Assembly (NCBI GenBank): GCA_029249445.1
Contig: JAQWHI010000008.1
Span: 1 to 55,119, forward strand
Direction of reading: 5' to 3'
Source of the DNA: Crocinitomicaceae bacterium
GTDB taxonomy: Bacteria > Bacteroidota > Bacteroidia > Flavobacteriales_D > Crocinitomicaceae
DNA length: 55,119 bases
Shown: one piece after another, positions 1 to 8,395 of the stretch
Numbering within the stretch: position 1 is the stretch's first letter
How the letters are laid out: the number at the start of each line of letters is the position of its first letter
Program-made: the position numbers and the translations under genes
The notes under the pieces: model-generated
Told to the model about the DNA's origin: nothing
The model's database searches: none
Seen by the model: only the letters and a program-made list of their open reading frames with translations

Positions 1-1
1 T

Positions 2-610
2 TTTGGCGCTAATGGGAACTTAGGAAGTCACTTTGTGAATCAGGCCTTAGAAGCTGGATTTAAAATAAAGGCATTTGTTAGAAGTGCAGCCAGCTATGAG
101 CATTCCAATAATTCTAAAGTTGAAGTTATTGAAGGAAATGCGACAAACATAAATGATGTTGAAAAAGCAGTAACTAATACTGACGTAATCGTTAGTTGTT
201 TGGGGAATCCAAAGAAAAGTCAAATCATGTTTAAGTCACATGACAATATTTTAAAGGTAGCTTCTGAACAAACTAACATTCCAAAATGCATTTTAATCTC
301 AAGCATTGGTTGTGGGAGAACTTCATGGATTATTAAACAAATGCTGATTCTTATTGGTGGAAAATCAAGTTTTGCTGATTATGAAAAAGCAGATAAACGT
401 ATAAGTAATGAAAAATCTGTACCATTTGTTTTGGTAAGACCTTATGCTCTTACAGATAAAGAAGGGAAAGGAAAATATTTTGTTACCAAAAAACAAAACG
501 GCACTTTTCTAAAATCAATATCAAGAGCAGATGTTGCAAAGTATATGTTGGATGCAATAACAGATTCACAATGGGATGGAAGTCCAGGTGTGCTGTTAGG
601 GGGAGTCTAA
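2..610 (+). CDS. NAD(P)H-binding (NmrA/SDR-like) protein, 5' truncated by window edge
   Basis: The reading frame is open to the first base, so the true start lies outside the window; 202 residues plus the stop are visible. An internal GTG at 35 is not the start, because the codons just upstream spell the Rossmann dinucleotide motif G-A-N-G-N-L-G at the very beginning. A short beta-alpha fold follows (VISCLGNP, then CILISSIGCGR), as in the atypical SDR/NmrA NAD(P)H-binding family (PF13460). Such proteins act as flavin or quinone reductases or as nucleotide-sensing regulators; the substrate cannot be told here. Codon use is visibly more AT-rich than in the genes after 1216, like the gene-free stretch that follows. 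Confidence 0.75.
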   Translation, partial: FGANGNLGSHFVNQALEAGFKIKAFVRSAASYEHSNNSKVEVIEGNATNINDVEKAVTNTDVIVSCLGNPKKSQIMFKSHDNILKVASEQTNIPKCILISSIGCGRTSWIIKQMLILIGGKSSFADYEKADKRISNEKSVPFVLVRPYALTDKEGKGKYFVTKKQNGTFLKSISRADVAKYMLDAITDSQWDGSPGVLLGGV

Positions 611-846
611 ATCTTTAAAGTTTATACTATTATAATCGATGATGGCATTTTACACTCACACTATCAAAATTAGAGTAATAGGTTTATTTAAATAGAGCTT
701 GTTAATGTGTATTAAACTAAATCTATTTTTGAATTAAATTTTGTGTGAATCGTAAAAAAGGTTTTAATAGTACTTAATTATTAGAAAGAATCAAAGTAAA
801 ACTAAATACTTAAAAAAGTTCGAAATAAGGACCGAGAGGCCCGCTC

Positions 847-881
847 AAAAAAAGAGTTTCACTTTGTGAGACTCTTTTTTT
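847..881 (+). terminator. Strong bidirectional hairpin terminator
   Basis: Arms 847-862 and 866-881 are 16-base complements with a single G-U pair and a TTT loop. The stem begins with seven A and ends with seven T, so it can terminate from either strand. It most likely ends the transcript of the truncated upstream gene or of a lost RNA gene. Confidence 0.8.
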
Positions 882-924
882 GTTTTCGGGAGATGGGAGT
901 CGAACTATGGTTCGAGCCGAAAAC
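882..924. repeat. Nested inverted repeat
   Basis: Outer arms GTTTTCGG (882-889) and CCGAAAAC (917-924) are perfect complements. Inside them TCGAAC (900-905) pairs with GTTCGA (910-915) around a 4-base loop. The left half also resembles a tRNA T-arm read on the minus strand. Function is unknown. Confidence 0.5.
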
Positions 925-1143
925 CAAAATTGTGCGGGACCTGTAATGGTTCCAATCCCTTCTTTTTTATCGAACAACCAGTGAAAGAGATTGAGTCGAC
1001 AGAAACAAATTAGGTTGTTGCTGCTATTGAATCGGAAAAGTGGGAATGATAGTGTGGAGTAATTAGTGTTGAATCAACCAGTTACACGGTGTTTTTGAAG
1101 AATGAATCCTTGTTGATGGTTTCATAACATTCGTACAGCGCCA

Positions 1144-1169
1144 TTGTGCAAATAATTTTATTAAATTTG
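1144..1169 (+). promoter_or_regulatory. Probable promoter of the ExbB operon
   Basis: TAAATTTG at 1162-1169 is a perfect Bacteroidota -7 element (TAnnTTTG). A TTG at 1144-1146 could be the -33 element, although the 15-base spacing is shorter than the usual 17-23. The ExbB start codon lies 47 bases downstream. Confidence 0.5.
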
Positions 1170-1215
1170 GCGTATTATTTAAACTTAGAATACGATTAAA
1201 TTAATCTTTGAGAAC

Positions 1216-2058
1216 ATGAAAAAAGTAATTAGTTCTTTGGCAATTGCAGCAGCAATGACATTTGGTTTCGCTAACGTTAGTTTGGCAGATGGTGAAGATT
1301 CCTTGGCCACGACGACGGATAGTATTGAGGCAGTAGCTTCAGATGCTGGAGAAGATGTTGTAAGCGACGCGATAGAAACGAATGAGGATATAGCTGTTGA
1401 AGCTGAAGAAGAAGTAGAAGTGAACTTCGTTCAAAAATTGAAGCAAAAATTTATCGAAGGTGATCCATTTTGGATGACTCCAGTATTGATTTGTTTGATC
1501 ATTGGTTTGGCATTATCAATTGAGCGTATCGTTTACCTTAACTTGTCAACGATCAACACGAAAAAATTCCTTGATGAAGTTGAAACAGCCCTAAAGAATG
1601 GTGGTGTTGATGCTGCAAAAGAGGTGTGTCGAAATACAAGAGGACCAATTGCATCTATCTTCTATCAAGGATTGGATCGTTCGGATGAAGGGATTGAAAT
1701 GGTTGAGAAATCAGTTGTTGCCTACGGAGGAGTTCAAATGGGACTGCTAGAGAAAGGACTTTCTTGGTTGTCTCTTTTCATTGCTTTGGCTCCAATGCTT
1801 GGGTTCATGGGAACGGTTATTGGTATGATTCAGGCCTTCGAACAAATTGTGAAAGACGGTCAGGTATCGCCAATTACAGTTGCAGGAGGTATTCAAGTAG
1901 CCTTATTGACAACAGTTTTTGGTCTTATTGCAGCAATTATCCTTCAAATTTTTTACAACTATATCGTATCTAAAGTAGACGGAATTGTAAACGAAATGGA
2001 AGACGCATCAATTTCTTTGGTGGATATGATGTTGAAATTGAAAGTGGCTAAAGCGTAG
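1216..2058 (+). CDS. exbB: MotA/TolQ/ExbB proton channel family protein
   Basis: This is the inner-membrane subunit that couples proton flow to TonB-dependent outer-membrane transport. The 280 residues begin with a cleavable-looking signal sequence (MKKVISSLAIAAAMTFGFA), then an acidic stretch of about 45 residues, then membrane helices near 86-106, 184-206 and 228-250. The region from 190 to 240, with LAPMLGFMGTVIGM and the GIQVALLTT helix, is the conserved MotA_ExbB core. Extra exported N-terminal segments of this kind are common in Bacteroidota ExbB proteins. It opens a four-gene operon with two ExbD genes and a small membrane gene. The ATG at 1216 follows an A-rich leader without a Shine-Dalgarno sequence. 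Confidence 0.93.
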   Translation: MKKVISSLAIAAAMTFGFANVSLADGEDSLATTTDSIEAVASDAGEDVVSDAIETNEDIAVEAEEEVEVNFVQKLKQKFIEGDPFWMTPVLICLIIGLALSIERIVYLNLSTINTKKFLDEVETALKNGGVDAAKEVCRNTRGPIASIFYQGLDRSDEGIEMVEKSVVAYGGVQMGLLEKGLSWLSLFIALAPMLGFMGTVIGMIQAFEQIVKDGQVSPITVAGGIQVALLTTVFGLIAAIILQIFYNYIVSKVDGIVNEMEDASISLVDMMLKLKVAKA

Positions 2059-2102
2059 TGGTTGAGTATTCAACAGAATTATAAACCATTAAACGTAAAA
2101 AC

Positions 2103-2576
2103 ATGGACGATAAAAAACTAAATATGATAATGGCGATCTTAAAGGTCGTACTCGTTGTAGTTGGTGTTCTTGCAAGTTTTCTTGTGATCATGGGCCCTAA
2201 CGGGAATTCAGAGATCGCAGATCAACAAGAATTTTTGGAAAGCTTCAAATTGGCTTTGGCAATCAACTATACTTTATACATCGTGCTCGGTGGAGCTGGG
2301 GTCATCTTGGCTTTCTTCTTTGTTGGTTTGGTCACAAACACAAAGAAAACAGCGCTCTCAATCGTTGGGATTATTGCGGCACTTGTGCTGTTCCTCATCT
2401 TTTGGGCGGCAGGATCGAGCGATACAAACGAAACACTCAATCTAAGTGAGAAGGTTGCAACAGACAGTGCGACCATTGGAACAGTTACTGCTGGAATTTA
2501 TACAGCAATGATTGGTCTTGCGGTTGGTGCGCTTGTTTGGGTATTGAGCCCATTGATGGGACGATTAAGAAAATAA
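2103..2576 (+). CDS. Four-helix membrane protein within the ExbB/ExbD operon
   Basis: The 157-residue product is mostly hydrophobic, with predicted helices near 8-30, 52-77, 84-103 and 127-149. A short polar loop (residues 31-50) contains GPNGNSEIAD, and a second loop (104-126) is acidic and Thr-rich. No enzymatic motif is visible and I do not recognise a named family. Its position, 44 bases after exbB and 4 bases before the first exbD, implies co-transcription and probably a structural or accessory role in the proton-channel complex; that role is inferred from context only. Confidence 0.85.
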   Translation: MDDKKLNMIMAILKVVLVVVGVLASFLVIMGPNGNSEIADQQEFLESFKLALAINYTLYIVLGGAGVILAFFFVGLVTNTKKTALSIVGIIAALVLFLIFWAAGSSDTNETLNLSEKVATDSATIGTVTAGIYTAMIGLAVGALVWVLSPLMGRLRK

Positions 2577-2580
2577 AATT

Positions 2581-3375
2581 ATGGCGAAGAGAGAAATTCC
2601 TGAAATTAATGCTGGGTCGATGGCTGACATCGCCTTTCTATTGTTGATTTTCTTCTTGGTAACAACAACGATGGACAAGGATACGGCTTACTTGCGTCAG
2701 ATTCCTAAAATCATCGAGAATCCACCTGAGGTGCCGCCTATTGAAGGACGTAACATTTGTGCAATTCAAGCCAATGAGTTGAATCAACTTATGGTTCGGG
2801 GAGAGCGTGTGGAAGATCCAGATGAGATTTCTGAAAAAATCGTTGAGTTTTATAGAATGAATCAAAGCCTTTCAAGATCAGGTTCCAAAGCAGCGATCAA
2901 GAATCCGGGATACAAAGGATTTAATTTTCCATTCTATTCTTACATCACGAAGACAGAATTGGAAGGAGAGATCGATAGAGCTGATGCAGATTTAAGTGCT
3001 GCTGAGAATATGGAAGGTGTTGCAGAAGATTATATTGAATTCAAGGCGAAAGTTTTGGAGGAATGGAGTGAAAAGGCAGATGCACTGCGTTTGCTAGGAA
3101 AAAATACGCTTCAAGAGATTCATTCTCAAGCACACGTCCGAGTTGAGGTCATGGCGAAGACACAATATGAACTAATGGCGAAAATCCACTCTGAAATTGA
3201 AGAGGCGTACTTCGAGTTAAAAGACGATGCGGCAGAAGAAATTTTTGGAGAATCATTTGGTGTTATCAAGCAACGAAGAGCAATGGACAAGGAAGATGAA
3301 GCAAAAGATCAGCGCAAGTTGGACTTGCTCGATGTGTTGTATCCAACCCGAATCATTGAAGTGAAGCCAAACTAA
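2581..3375 (+). CDS. exbD: Biopolymer transporter ExbD/TolR, long form
   Basis: ExbD anchors in the inner membrane and works with ExbB to energise TonB. Residues 1-35 hold the family signature: a short basic N-terminus, then a helix (about 14-30) containing the essential Asp at 16 (GSMADIAFLLLIFFLV). At 264 residues it is about twice the usual ExbD length. After the expected periplasmic start there is a segment from about residue 105 to 240 that is rich in Glu, Ala and Lys and likely helical, and the C-terminal strand (TRIIEVKPN) comes only after it. It starts 4 bases after the preceding stop. Confidence 0.88.
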   Translation: MAKREIPEINAGSMADIAFLLLIFFLVTTTMDKDTAYLRQIPKIIENPPEVPPIEGRNICAIQANELNQLMVRGERVEDPDEISEKIVEFYRMNQSLSRSGSKAAIKNPGYKGFNFPFYSYITKTELEGEIDRADADLSAAENMEGVAEDYIEFKAKVLEEWSEKADALRLLGKNTLQEIHSQAHVRVEVMAKTQYELMAKIHSEIEEAYFELKDDAAEEIFGESFGVIKQRRAMDKEDEAKDQRKLDLLDVLYPTRIIEVKPN

Positions 3376-3401
3376 AATTTATTCGAGATAGTTAGAAAAT
3401 T

Positions 3402-3914
3402 ATGTCAAAGTTTAGAAAAGAAAATAGTAAGTCAGTACCAGGTGTGAACACGTCGTCATTGCCTGATATTGTATTCATGCTTTTGTTCTTCTTTATGGTT
3501 GCTACGACAACAAAAGAGTCTGATCCAACTGTGAAAGTGGAGCGCCCAATAGGTGTGAAAGCAACAGACTTGACGCCGTACAAGCAGCGTTCTGAAATTG
3601 ATTTCCTGTATTTGGGAGAGCCAAGGAACAAAGCAAGGGCAGCCGAATTTAAAGAAGGTTACGCATTGTTTTTGGACAATGTAGTGCAACCAAGCGCTGG
3701 TGAACTGTACAATACAAATGCCATTTCACGATGGAAATTGGACAAGTTTGAATCAAAACCACCACGAATGAAAGAACGTATTGAAAATGTAATCACGTGT
3801 GTGAAGGCCGATCAATCCGCTCCTTCAGTATTGATTTTTGATATTCGAGATCAACTACAAAAAATTGATGCACTCACTGTCGCATATGCCGTGCAAGACA
3901 ATGGTGCTTATTAA
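3402..3914 (+). CDS. exbD: Biopolymer transporter ExbD/TolR, second copy
   Basis: This is the second ExbD of the operon, with a typical length of 170 residues. The N-terminus is basic, and the single helix near residues 21-36 carries Asp22 in PDIVFMLLFFFMVATTT. The periplasmic half ends in a short strand-rich segment. ExbD acts as a dimer within an ExbB ring, so two distinct ExbD genes could form a heteromer with the long form upstream (inferred). A clear terminator (3935-3966) closes the operon. Confidence 0.9.
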   Translation: MSKFRKENSKSVPGVNTSSLPDIVFMLLFFFMVATTTKESDPTVKVERPIGVKATDLTPYKQRSEIDFLYLGEPRNKARAAEFKEGYALFLDNVVQPSAGELYNTNAISRWKLDKFESKPPRMKERIENVITCVKADQSAPSVLIFDIRDQLQKIDALTVAYAVQDNGAY

Positions 3915-3934
3915 TCAAAAATAAGTTTAATGAG

Positions 3935-3966
3935 CCCCGACATCAATTGATGGTCGGGGTTTTTTA
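3935..3966 (+). terminator. Rho-independent terminator of the exbB-exbD operon
   Basis: CCCCGAC (3935-3941) pairs perfectly with GTCGGGG (3953-3959), followed by a run of six T. The loop is itself partly self-complementary (CATCAATTGATG). It lies 20 bases after the last exbD stop and 12 bases before the next start. Confidence 0.88.
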
Positions 3967-3977
3967 TTTGATGAATT

Positions 3978-5141
3978 ATGGAAAACTTTGAAGTTATTAA
4001 CCCGACCCGAATCCTCTTTGGAAAAAATCAGCTGTTTCGATTGCCAGAATTGCTTCGATCCTTCGAAGTGCAAAAAATAATGATTGTATACGGCGGTGGT
4101 AGTGTCAAACAATTAGGAATTCTCGACAAACTGATCAATGAGCTCAAGGGCTTCGATGTTTTTGAATTCGGAGGTGTGGAGGCAAATCCGGAGTACGCCA
4201 CATTAATGGATGGTGTTGCGCTGGCGCAGAAACATGAAATTGATTTCTTTTTAGCTGTCGGTGGAGGTTCTGTAATTGACGGAGTTAAGTTCATGAGTGG
4301 GGCACTATTTTATGAGGGTGAGCCTTGGGATGTCCTTGATAAAAAAGAAGGCTGTATGTTTGAAAAAGCACTGCCATTTGGTACTGTTTTGACCTTGCCA
4401 GCAACAGGCTCAGAAGCGAATTCTGGAGCTGTTATTAGCCGTAGAGATCTTAAGCAGAAGCGAGGAATGGGAGGTCCGTTGTTCTTTCCAAAGTTTTCGT
4501 TTTGCAATCCGGAGTTGGTCGCGACTTTACCGAAACGGCAAATTGCAAACGGAATTATTGACGCATACACGCACACACTTGAACAATATTTAACCTTTCC
4601 ATCCGACAATGTGCTTCAAGAACGTCAAGCGGAATCCATTTTAAAAACCCTGATCGATATTCGAGGAGTAATTGAGAATCCATCTGATTATAAATTGGCC
4701 TCTAATTTAATGTGGTGTGCAACGCAAGCACTCAATGGAAATTTACGCTGTGGTGTTATTTCTGATTGGGCAACACATATGATCGGACACGAACTAACGG
4801 CGATGTATGGCATCGATCATGCACAGTCGCTTGCGATTATTGCACCGCGTCTCTTTGAGCACCAGTTTGAGAACAAACAAGAGAAGCTTATTCAGTATGG
4901 AAAGCGTGTTTGGAACCTCCATGGTACGGATCAAACGATCGCAAAATTGGCCATTGAAAAGACAGAGGAATTTTTTCAATCCTTGGGCGTAAAAACGCGA
5001 ATTTCTGAGTACACATCCGATTATGAAGGTACTGACAGTGCGATTATGAATGTGTTTTTAGAGCGTGGATGGGTCGCAATCGGAGAGCGCCAAGCCATTC
5101 GGCCAGAAGATGTAAAAAGCATTGTCAAATCTGCGTATTGA
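3978..5141 (+). CDS. Iron-containing (YqhD-like) alcohol dehydrogenase
   Basis: This is a group III metal-dependent alcohol or aldehyde reductase, most like YqhD and butanol dehydrogenases, which reduce aldehydes with NADPH in the cytoplasm. Its length of 387 residues matches that group. The N-terminus (NPTRILFG) is typical. The nucleotide loop GGGSVID is at 95-101. The metal ligands fit Asp195 and His199 (IDAYTHTLEQ), His267 (WATHMIGHE) and His281 (GIDHAQ). It has its own start after the operon terminator, and its TGA stop shares a base with the ATG of the following gene, which implies translational coupling. The natural substrate cannot be read from sequence. Confidence 0.93.
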   Translation: MENFEVINPTRILFGKNQLFRLPELLRSFEVQKIMIVYGGGSVKQLGILDKLINELKGFDVFEFGGVEANPEYATLMDGVALAQKHEIDFFLAVGGGSVIDGVKFMSGALFYEGEPWDVLDKKEGCMFEKALPFGTVLTLPATGSEANSGAVISRRDLKQKRGMGGPLFFPKFSFCNPELVATLPKRQIANGIIDAYTHTLEQYLTFPSDNVLQERQAESILKTLIDIRGVIENPSDYKLASNLMWCATQALNGNLRCGVISDWATHMIGHELTAMYGIDHAQSLAIIAPRLFEHQFENKQEKLIQYGKRVWNLHGTDQTIAKLAIEKTEEFFQSLGVKTRISEYTSDYEGTDSAIMNVFLERGWVAIGERQAIRPEDVKSIVKSAY

Positions 5142-6160
5142 TGCATCCGATATTCAAGTTTAGGGAAAAGGAAACCCAAGGTATTTTGGATTTACTCAAT
5201 GCTGTTACCCTAGGAACAAATGGTGCCCATTACCGCCACCTTGATACAAATGAACGGATTTTAGAAGCGGACCATCCTTTGTTTTTATCCATGGAGCGCA
5301 ACGGAACGACACTCGGAAATGTCACCTTCTGCCGCCGTCAAGGAAATTGGTACATTCGTTATTTTGCGTTTTCAAATGCACTTCAATCCTCAGGGAAGCG
5401 CGCATCAAAATCGGGAATGAAAAACCGATTAAAGCAAGAAATAGAGAGGTTTTTTGAAACGGGCTTGAATGGAAAAAGTGAATGGGGAGAAATCGATTCC
5501 TTCTATGCATATATTGATCCGAAAAATGAAAAAAGCCTCTGGATGAGTGCATCTTTTGGATTCAAAACAATTGGTCATGTTGCAACACAAACATATAGCC
5601 GTGTCAAACCAAAACACAGCGAACGACTTCAAAAAATTCAAGCGTGGGACGAAGTTGCTCCGATCATTAATGCCACATTTCAATCTTACCGACACTTTGC
5701 TACTGCCCAAACCAAGAAGCCCCCATTTTATGTACTTCGCAATCTTGAGGGGGAAATTGTAGCTGCAGCAAAAACTTCTATATCAAGATGGGAAATACAT
5801 CGTTTCCCCGGAAAACTGGGAGGTGTGTTGACTAAAATCATACCATTTATTCCAAGATTGAATCAAATCGTGAACCCAAAAGAACACGCTTTTGTTGTGC
5901 CCGAAGCGGTTTATATCAAAGACAATGATCCAGAGTTATTGAATGAGCTTTTTGAAGGAATTTTGCACCAGGAGAGCAAAAACTTAATCCTGTGGTGGGT
6001 GGACGAGCAGGCCCCACTTTATATACAGGTAAAATCAAAAATGAATTGGGGATTGTTGCACAAAATTATAGGTGTACATAAGGTAAATATTGTTGAACGC
6101 TCGAGATTAGAAAACGATTCGAGCACACCATTCTACACTTCAGGGTTTGATTTTATTTGA
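5141..6160 (+). CDS. Putative GNAT-like acyltransferase, function unknown
   Basis: I place the start at the ATG at 5141 because it overlaps the previous stop (TGATG); an in-frame extension back to 5069 would only run inside the dehydrogenase gene. The product is 339 residues, soluble, with no signal peptide. Residues about 50-165 look like a GNAT-type fold (GNVTFCRRQGNWYIRYFAFS, later a DSFYAYIDPKNEKSLWMSAS segment ending in a GFK turn). The C-terminal half contains a second alternating strand and helix region. I do not recognise a closer family, and the acyltransferase reading is tentative. Coupling to the dehydrogenase suggests a shared pathway. Confidence 0.7.
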   Translation: MHPIFKFREKETQGILDLLNAVTLGTNGAHYRHLDTNERILEADHPLFLSMERNGTTLGNVTFCRRQGNWYIRYFAFSNALQSSGKRASKSGMKNRLKQEIERFFETGLNGKSEWGEIDSFYAYIDPKNEKSLWMSASFGFKTIGHVATQTYSRVKPKHSERLQKIQAWDEVAPIINATFQSYRHFATAQTKKPPFYVLRNLEGEIVAAAKTSISRWEIHRFPGKLGGVLTKIIPFIPRLNQIVNPKEHAFVVPEAVYIKDNDPELLNELFEGILHQESKNLILWWVDEQAPLYIQVKSKMNWGLLHKIIGVHKVNIVERSRLENDSSTPFYTSGFDFI

Positions 6161-6187
6161 TGCGTTCCTCTTATAATTGTAGTTTTG
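6156..6187 (+). promoter_or_regulatory. Promoter of pth
   Basis: TTTG (6156-6159), a 20-base spacer and TAGTTTTG (6180-6187) match the Bacteroidota housekeeping consensus perfectly. The -33 element overlaps the stop codon of the previous gene. The expected transcript would have a leader of only about 10 bases before the pth ATG at 6204. Confidence 0.7.
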
Positions 6188-6203
6188 TAGCTCATTTGAA
6201 GTC

Positions 6204-6767
6204 ATGAAATATCTAATTGTCGGTCTAGGAAATCCGGGTTCTAAGTACGAGAACACACGTCATAATATCGGGTTTAGAGTTGTCGAATCGTTCGCTAAAG
6301 AGCATGAGGGCAACTTTTCTTTGGACAAACAGGCGGAGGTTTCACGTGTTAAGTTCAAAGGGCGCACCATTGTTTTGATCAAACCAACCACGTTCATGAA
6401 CCTTTCAGGTAAGGCGGTAAACTATTGGATGCAGCAAGAAAAAATTCCTTTGGAAAATGTATTGGTTATTACCGACGATATTGCGCTTCCTTTTGGGAAG
6501 CTTCGTATGAGAGGAAAAGGTTCGGATGGCGGTCACAATGGACTGAAAGACATTCAGACAGCTTTAAACAGTGCAGGATATGCACGTCTAAGGTTCGGTG
6601 TCGGTAGCGAATTTAACCCGGGAAAGCAGGTCAATTACGTTCTCGGGGAATGGCATCTTGAAGAGCAAGCACAAATGGGAGAGCGGCTTGAAGTTGCGAA
6701 AGAATTCATCAAAGGATTTGCGACGATTGGTCTTTCGCGCACCATGTCCAATTGGAACAACAAATAG
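6204..6767 (+). CDS. pth: Peptidyl-tRNA hydrolase
   Basis: The enzyme releases tRNA from prematurely dropped peptidyl-tRNA in the cytoplasm. At 187 residues it has the standard bacterial Pth length. The opening [20 protein letters not shown] contains the PROSITE-type signature with the catalytic His20. The substrate-binding Asn of [10 protein letters not shown] and the Asp of [12 protein letters not shown], followed by the Gly-rich [10 protein letters not shown], are all present. It has its own promoter just upstream and is followed by another translation gene, asnS. Confidence 0.97.
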   Translation: MKYLIVGLGNPGSKYENTRHNIGFRVVESFAKEHEGNFSLDKQAEVSRVKFKGRTIVLIKPTTFMNLSGKAVNYWMQQEKIPLENVLVITDDIALPFGKLRMRGKGSDGGHNGLKDIQTALNSAGYARLRFGVGSEFNPGKQVNYVLGEWHLEEQAQMGERLEVAKEFIKGFATIGLSRTMSNWNNK

Positions 6768-6909
6768 ATTCAATTGGTGGAGCGAACGGTCGGTGGATTG
6801 CCGTTTTGATGGAACTCCTGCTTATTTCATTTTAGAACAATGGAATTATCTAAAAATCGAGTCATCAAATTATCGAATTAATTATCTTTACCACTTCAAT
6901 AAAGTAGAA

Positions 6910-8349
6910 ATGAAAAGAGAAAAAATCGCTGATGTCCTAACCAATGGACAAGTCGGAAATGACGTTTTAGTAAAAGGATGGGTGCGCTCCTTCAGAGCCA
7001 ATCGTTTTGTTGCCATAAATGACGGCTCTACAATTAAAAATATCCAAGCGGTTGTTGATTTTGAGAATTTCGATGAATCTTTATTGAAGCGTATTACAAC
7101 CGCTTCCTCTGTTGCTGTTTCTGGAAAAATAGTTGCTTCTCAAGGAGCGGGTCAAGCGATTGAAATTGCAGTAGAACATGTAGAAATTTTGGGTGATGCC
7201 AATCCCGAGGAAGTTCAAAAAACTGTGATGCAGCCAAAAAAACACAGCATGGAGTTTTTGCGTGAACAGGCACACTTGCGTTTTAGGACAAATACATTTG
7301 GCGCTGTATTTAGAATTCGTCATGCAGTTGCTTATGCGATTCATAAGTATTTCAACGATGAAGGGTTTTATTATTTGCACACTCCAATTGTAACGGCCTC
7401 AGATGCTGAGGGTGCTGGAGAGACATTTAACGTTACGAATTTTGACCCAGCAAACCCACCACTTGACGAAAATGGAGCAATTGATTATTCGAAAGATTTC
7501 TTCGGAAAACCAGTAAACCTTACAGTTTCCGGACAATTGGAAGCAGAACTCGGTGCATTGGCACTTGGTCAAGTATATACATTTGGACCTACATTTAGAG
7601 CCGAAAATTCAAACACATCCCGCCACCTTGCTGAGTTTTGGATGATTGAACCGGAAGTGGCTTTCAATGATTTGAAAGACAACATGGACTTGACCGAAAT
7701 GTTCTTGAAGTACATCGCAAAATATGTGCTCGACAATTGTTCAGACGACCTCCAGTTCTTGCACGATCGTGAAGTAAAAGAAGATGCACAGAAACCGACG
7801 GCGGAAAGAAATGAATTAAATCTAATTGATCGTTTGAAATTTGTCGTTGACAATGAATTCAAGCGACTCACATATACCGAAGCGATCGAAGTATTGAAGC
7901 GATCAAAACCTTACAAAAAGAAAAAATTCAAGTATCCTGTGGAGTGGGGTGTTGACCTGTCGAGTGAGCACGAACGCTACTTGGTGGAGAAAGAATTCAA
8001 ATGTCCAGTAATTTTATCGGATTACCCTGCAGAAATTAAAGCGTTTTACATGCGCCAGAATGACGATGGAAAAACAGTTGCGGCAATGGATGTACTTTTC
8101 CCAGGAATCGGTGAGATTGTTGGTGGTTCACAACGGGAGGAACGACTCGATATTTTGAAGTCCAAATGTGCAGATTTTGAAATTCCTGAAGAGGACCTTT
8201 GGTGGTACCTCGACACACGAAAATTTGGAACTGTGCCTCACGCAGGATTTGGACTTGGCTTTGAGCGCATGGTGATGTTTGCAACGGGAATGACCAACAT
8301 TAGAGATGTTATTCCGTTTCCAAGAACACCTCAAAATGCAGAATTCTAA
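6910..8349 (+). CDS. asnS: Asparaginyl-tRNA synthetase
   Basis: A class IIb synthetase charging tRNA-Asn. The open frame extends upstream to 6598 inside pth, but homology-like sequence begins at [13 protein letters not shown], so I use the ATG at 6910, which gives 479 residues, close to family length. An N-terminal OB-fold anticodon-binding domain (about 15-110) is followed by the class II core: motif 2 around [21 protein letters not shown] and motif 3 as [12 protein letters not shown] near the C-terminus. The order of elements and the AEFWM sequence favour AsnRS over AspRS. A TATCTTTA box at about 6886-6893 may be its promoter. Confidence 0.96.
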   Translation: MKREKIADVLTNGQVGNDVLVKGWVRSFRANRFVAINDGSTIKNIQAVVDFENFDESLLKRITTASSVAVSGKIVASQGAGQAIEIAVEHVEILGDANPEEVQKTVMQPKKHSMEFLREQAHLRFRTNTFGAVFRIRHAVAYAIHKYFNDEGFYYLHTPIVTASDAEGAGETFNVTNFDPANPPLDENGAIDYSKDFFGKPVNLTVSGQLEAELGALALGQVYTFGPTFRAENSNTSRHLAEFWMIEPEVAFNDLKDNMDLTEMFLKYIAKYVLDNCSDDLQFLHDREVKEDAQKPTAERNELNLIDRLKFVVDNEFKRLTYTEAIEVLKRSKPYKKKKFKYPVEWGVDLSSEHERYLVEKEFKCPVILSDYPAEIKAFYMRQNDDGKTVAAMDVLFPGIGEIVGGSQREERLDILKSKCADFEIPEEDLWWYLDTRKFGTVPHAGFGLGFERMVMFATGMTNIRDVIPFPRTPQNAEF

Positions 8350-8395
8350 AGCTACGGCACGATTTTAGATAAAAAAGATTTAAATTAAGGTCTAA

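Larger units (their letters stand above)
611..1215. other. Gene-free AT-rich stretch with hairpin and tRNA-like debris
   Basis: No convincing ORF lies in these about 600 bases. The first 200 are very AT-rich. Around 824-846 the sequence AGTTCGA followed by GGCCCGCT looks like a worn tRNA 3' end. It is followed directly by a strong hairpin (847-881) and then a nested inverted repeat (882-924). On the minus strand 885-905 reads like a tRNA T-arm and acceptor end (GTTCGACTCCCATCTCCCG). None of this folds into a complete tRNA. The last 80 bases carry the likely promoter of the proton-channel operon. Confidence 0.5.

Noticed and set aside
5069..5140. Upstream in-frame extension of the GNAT-like gene
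   Set aside because: It lies entirely inside the dehydrogenase gene; the TGATG overlap gives a better start at 5141.
6598..6909. Upstream extension of the asnS frame into pth
   Set aside because: AsnRS-like sequence begins only at the ATG at 6910; the extension is a shadow of pth and of the intergenic region.
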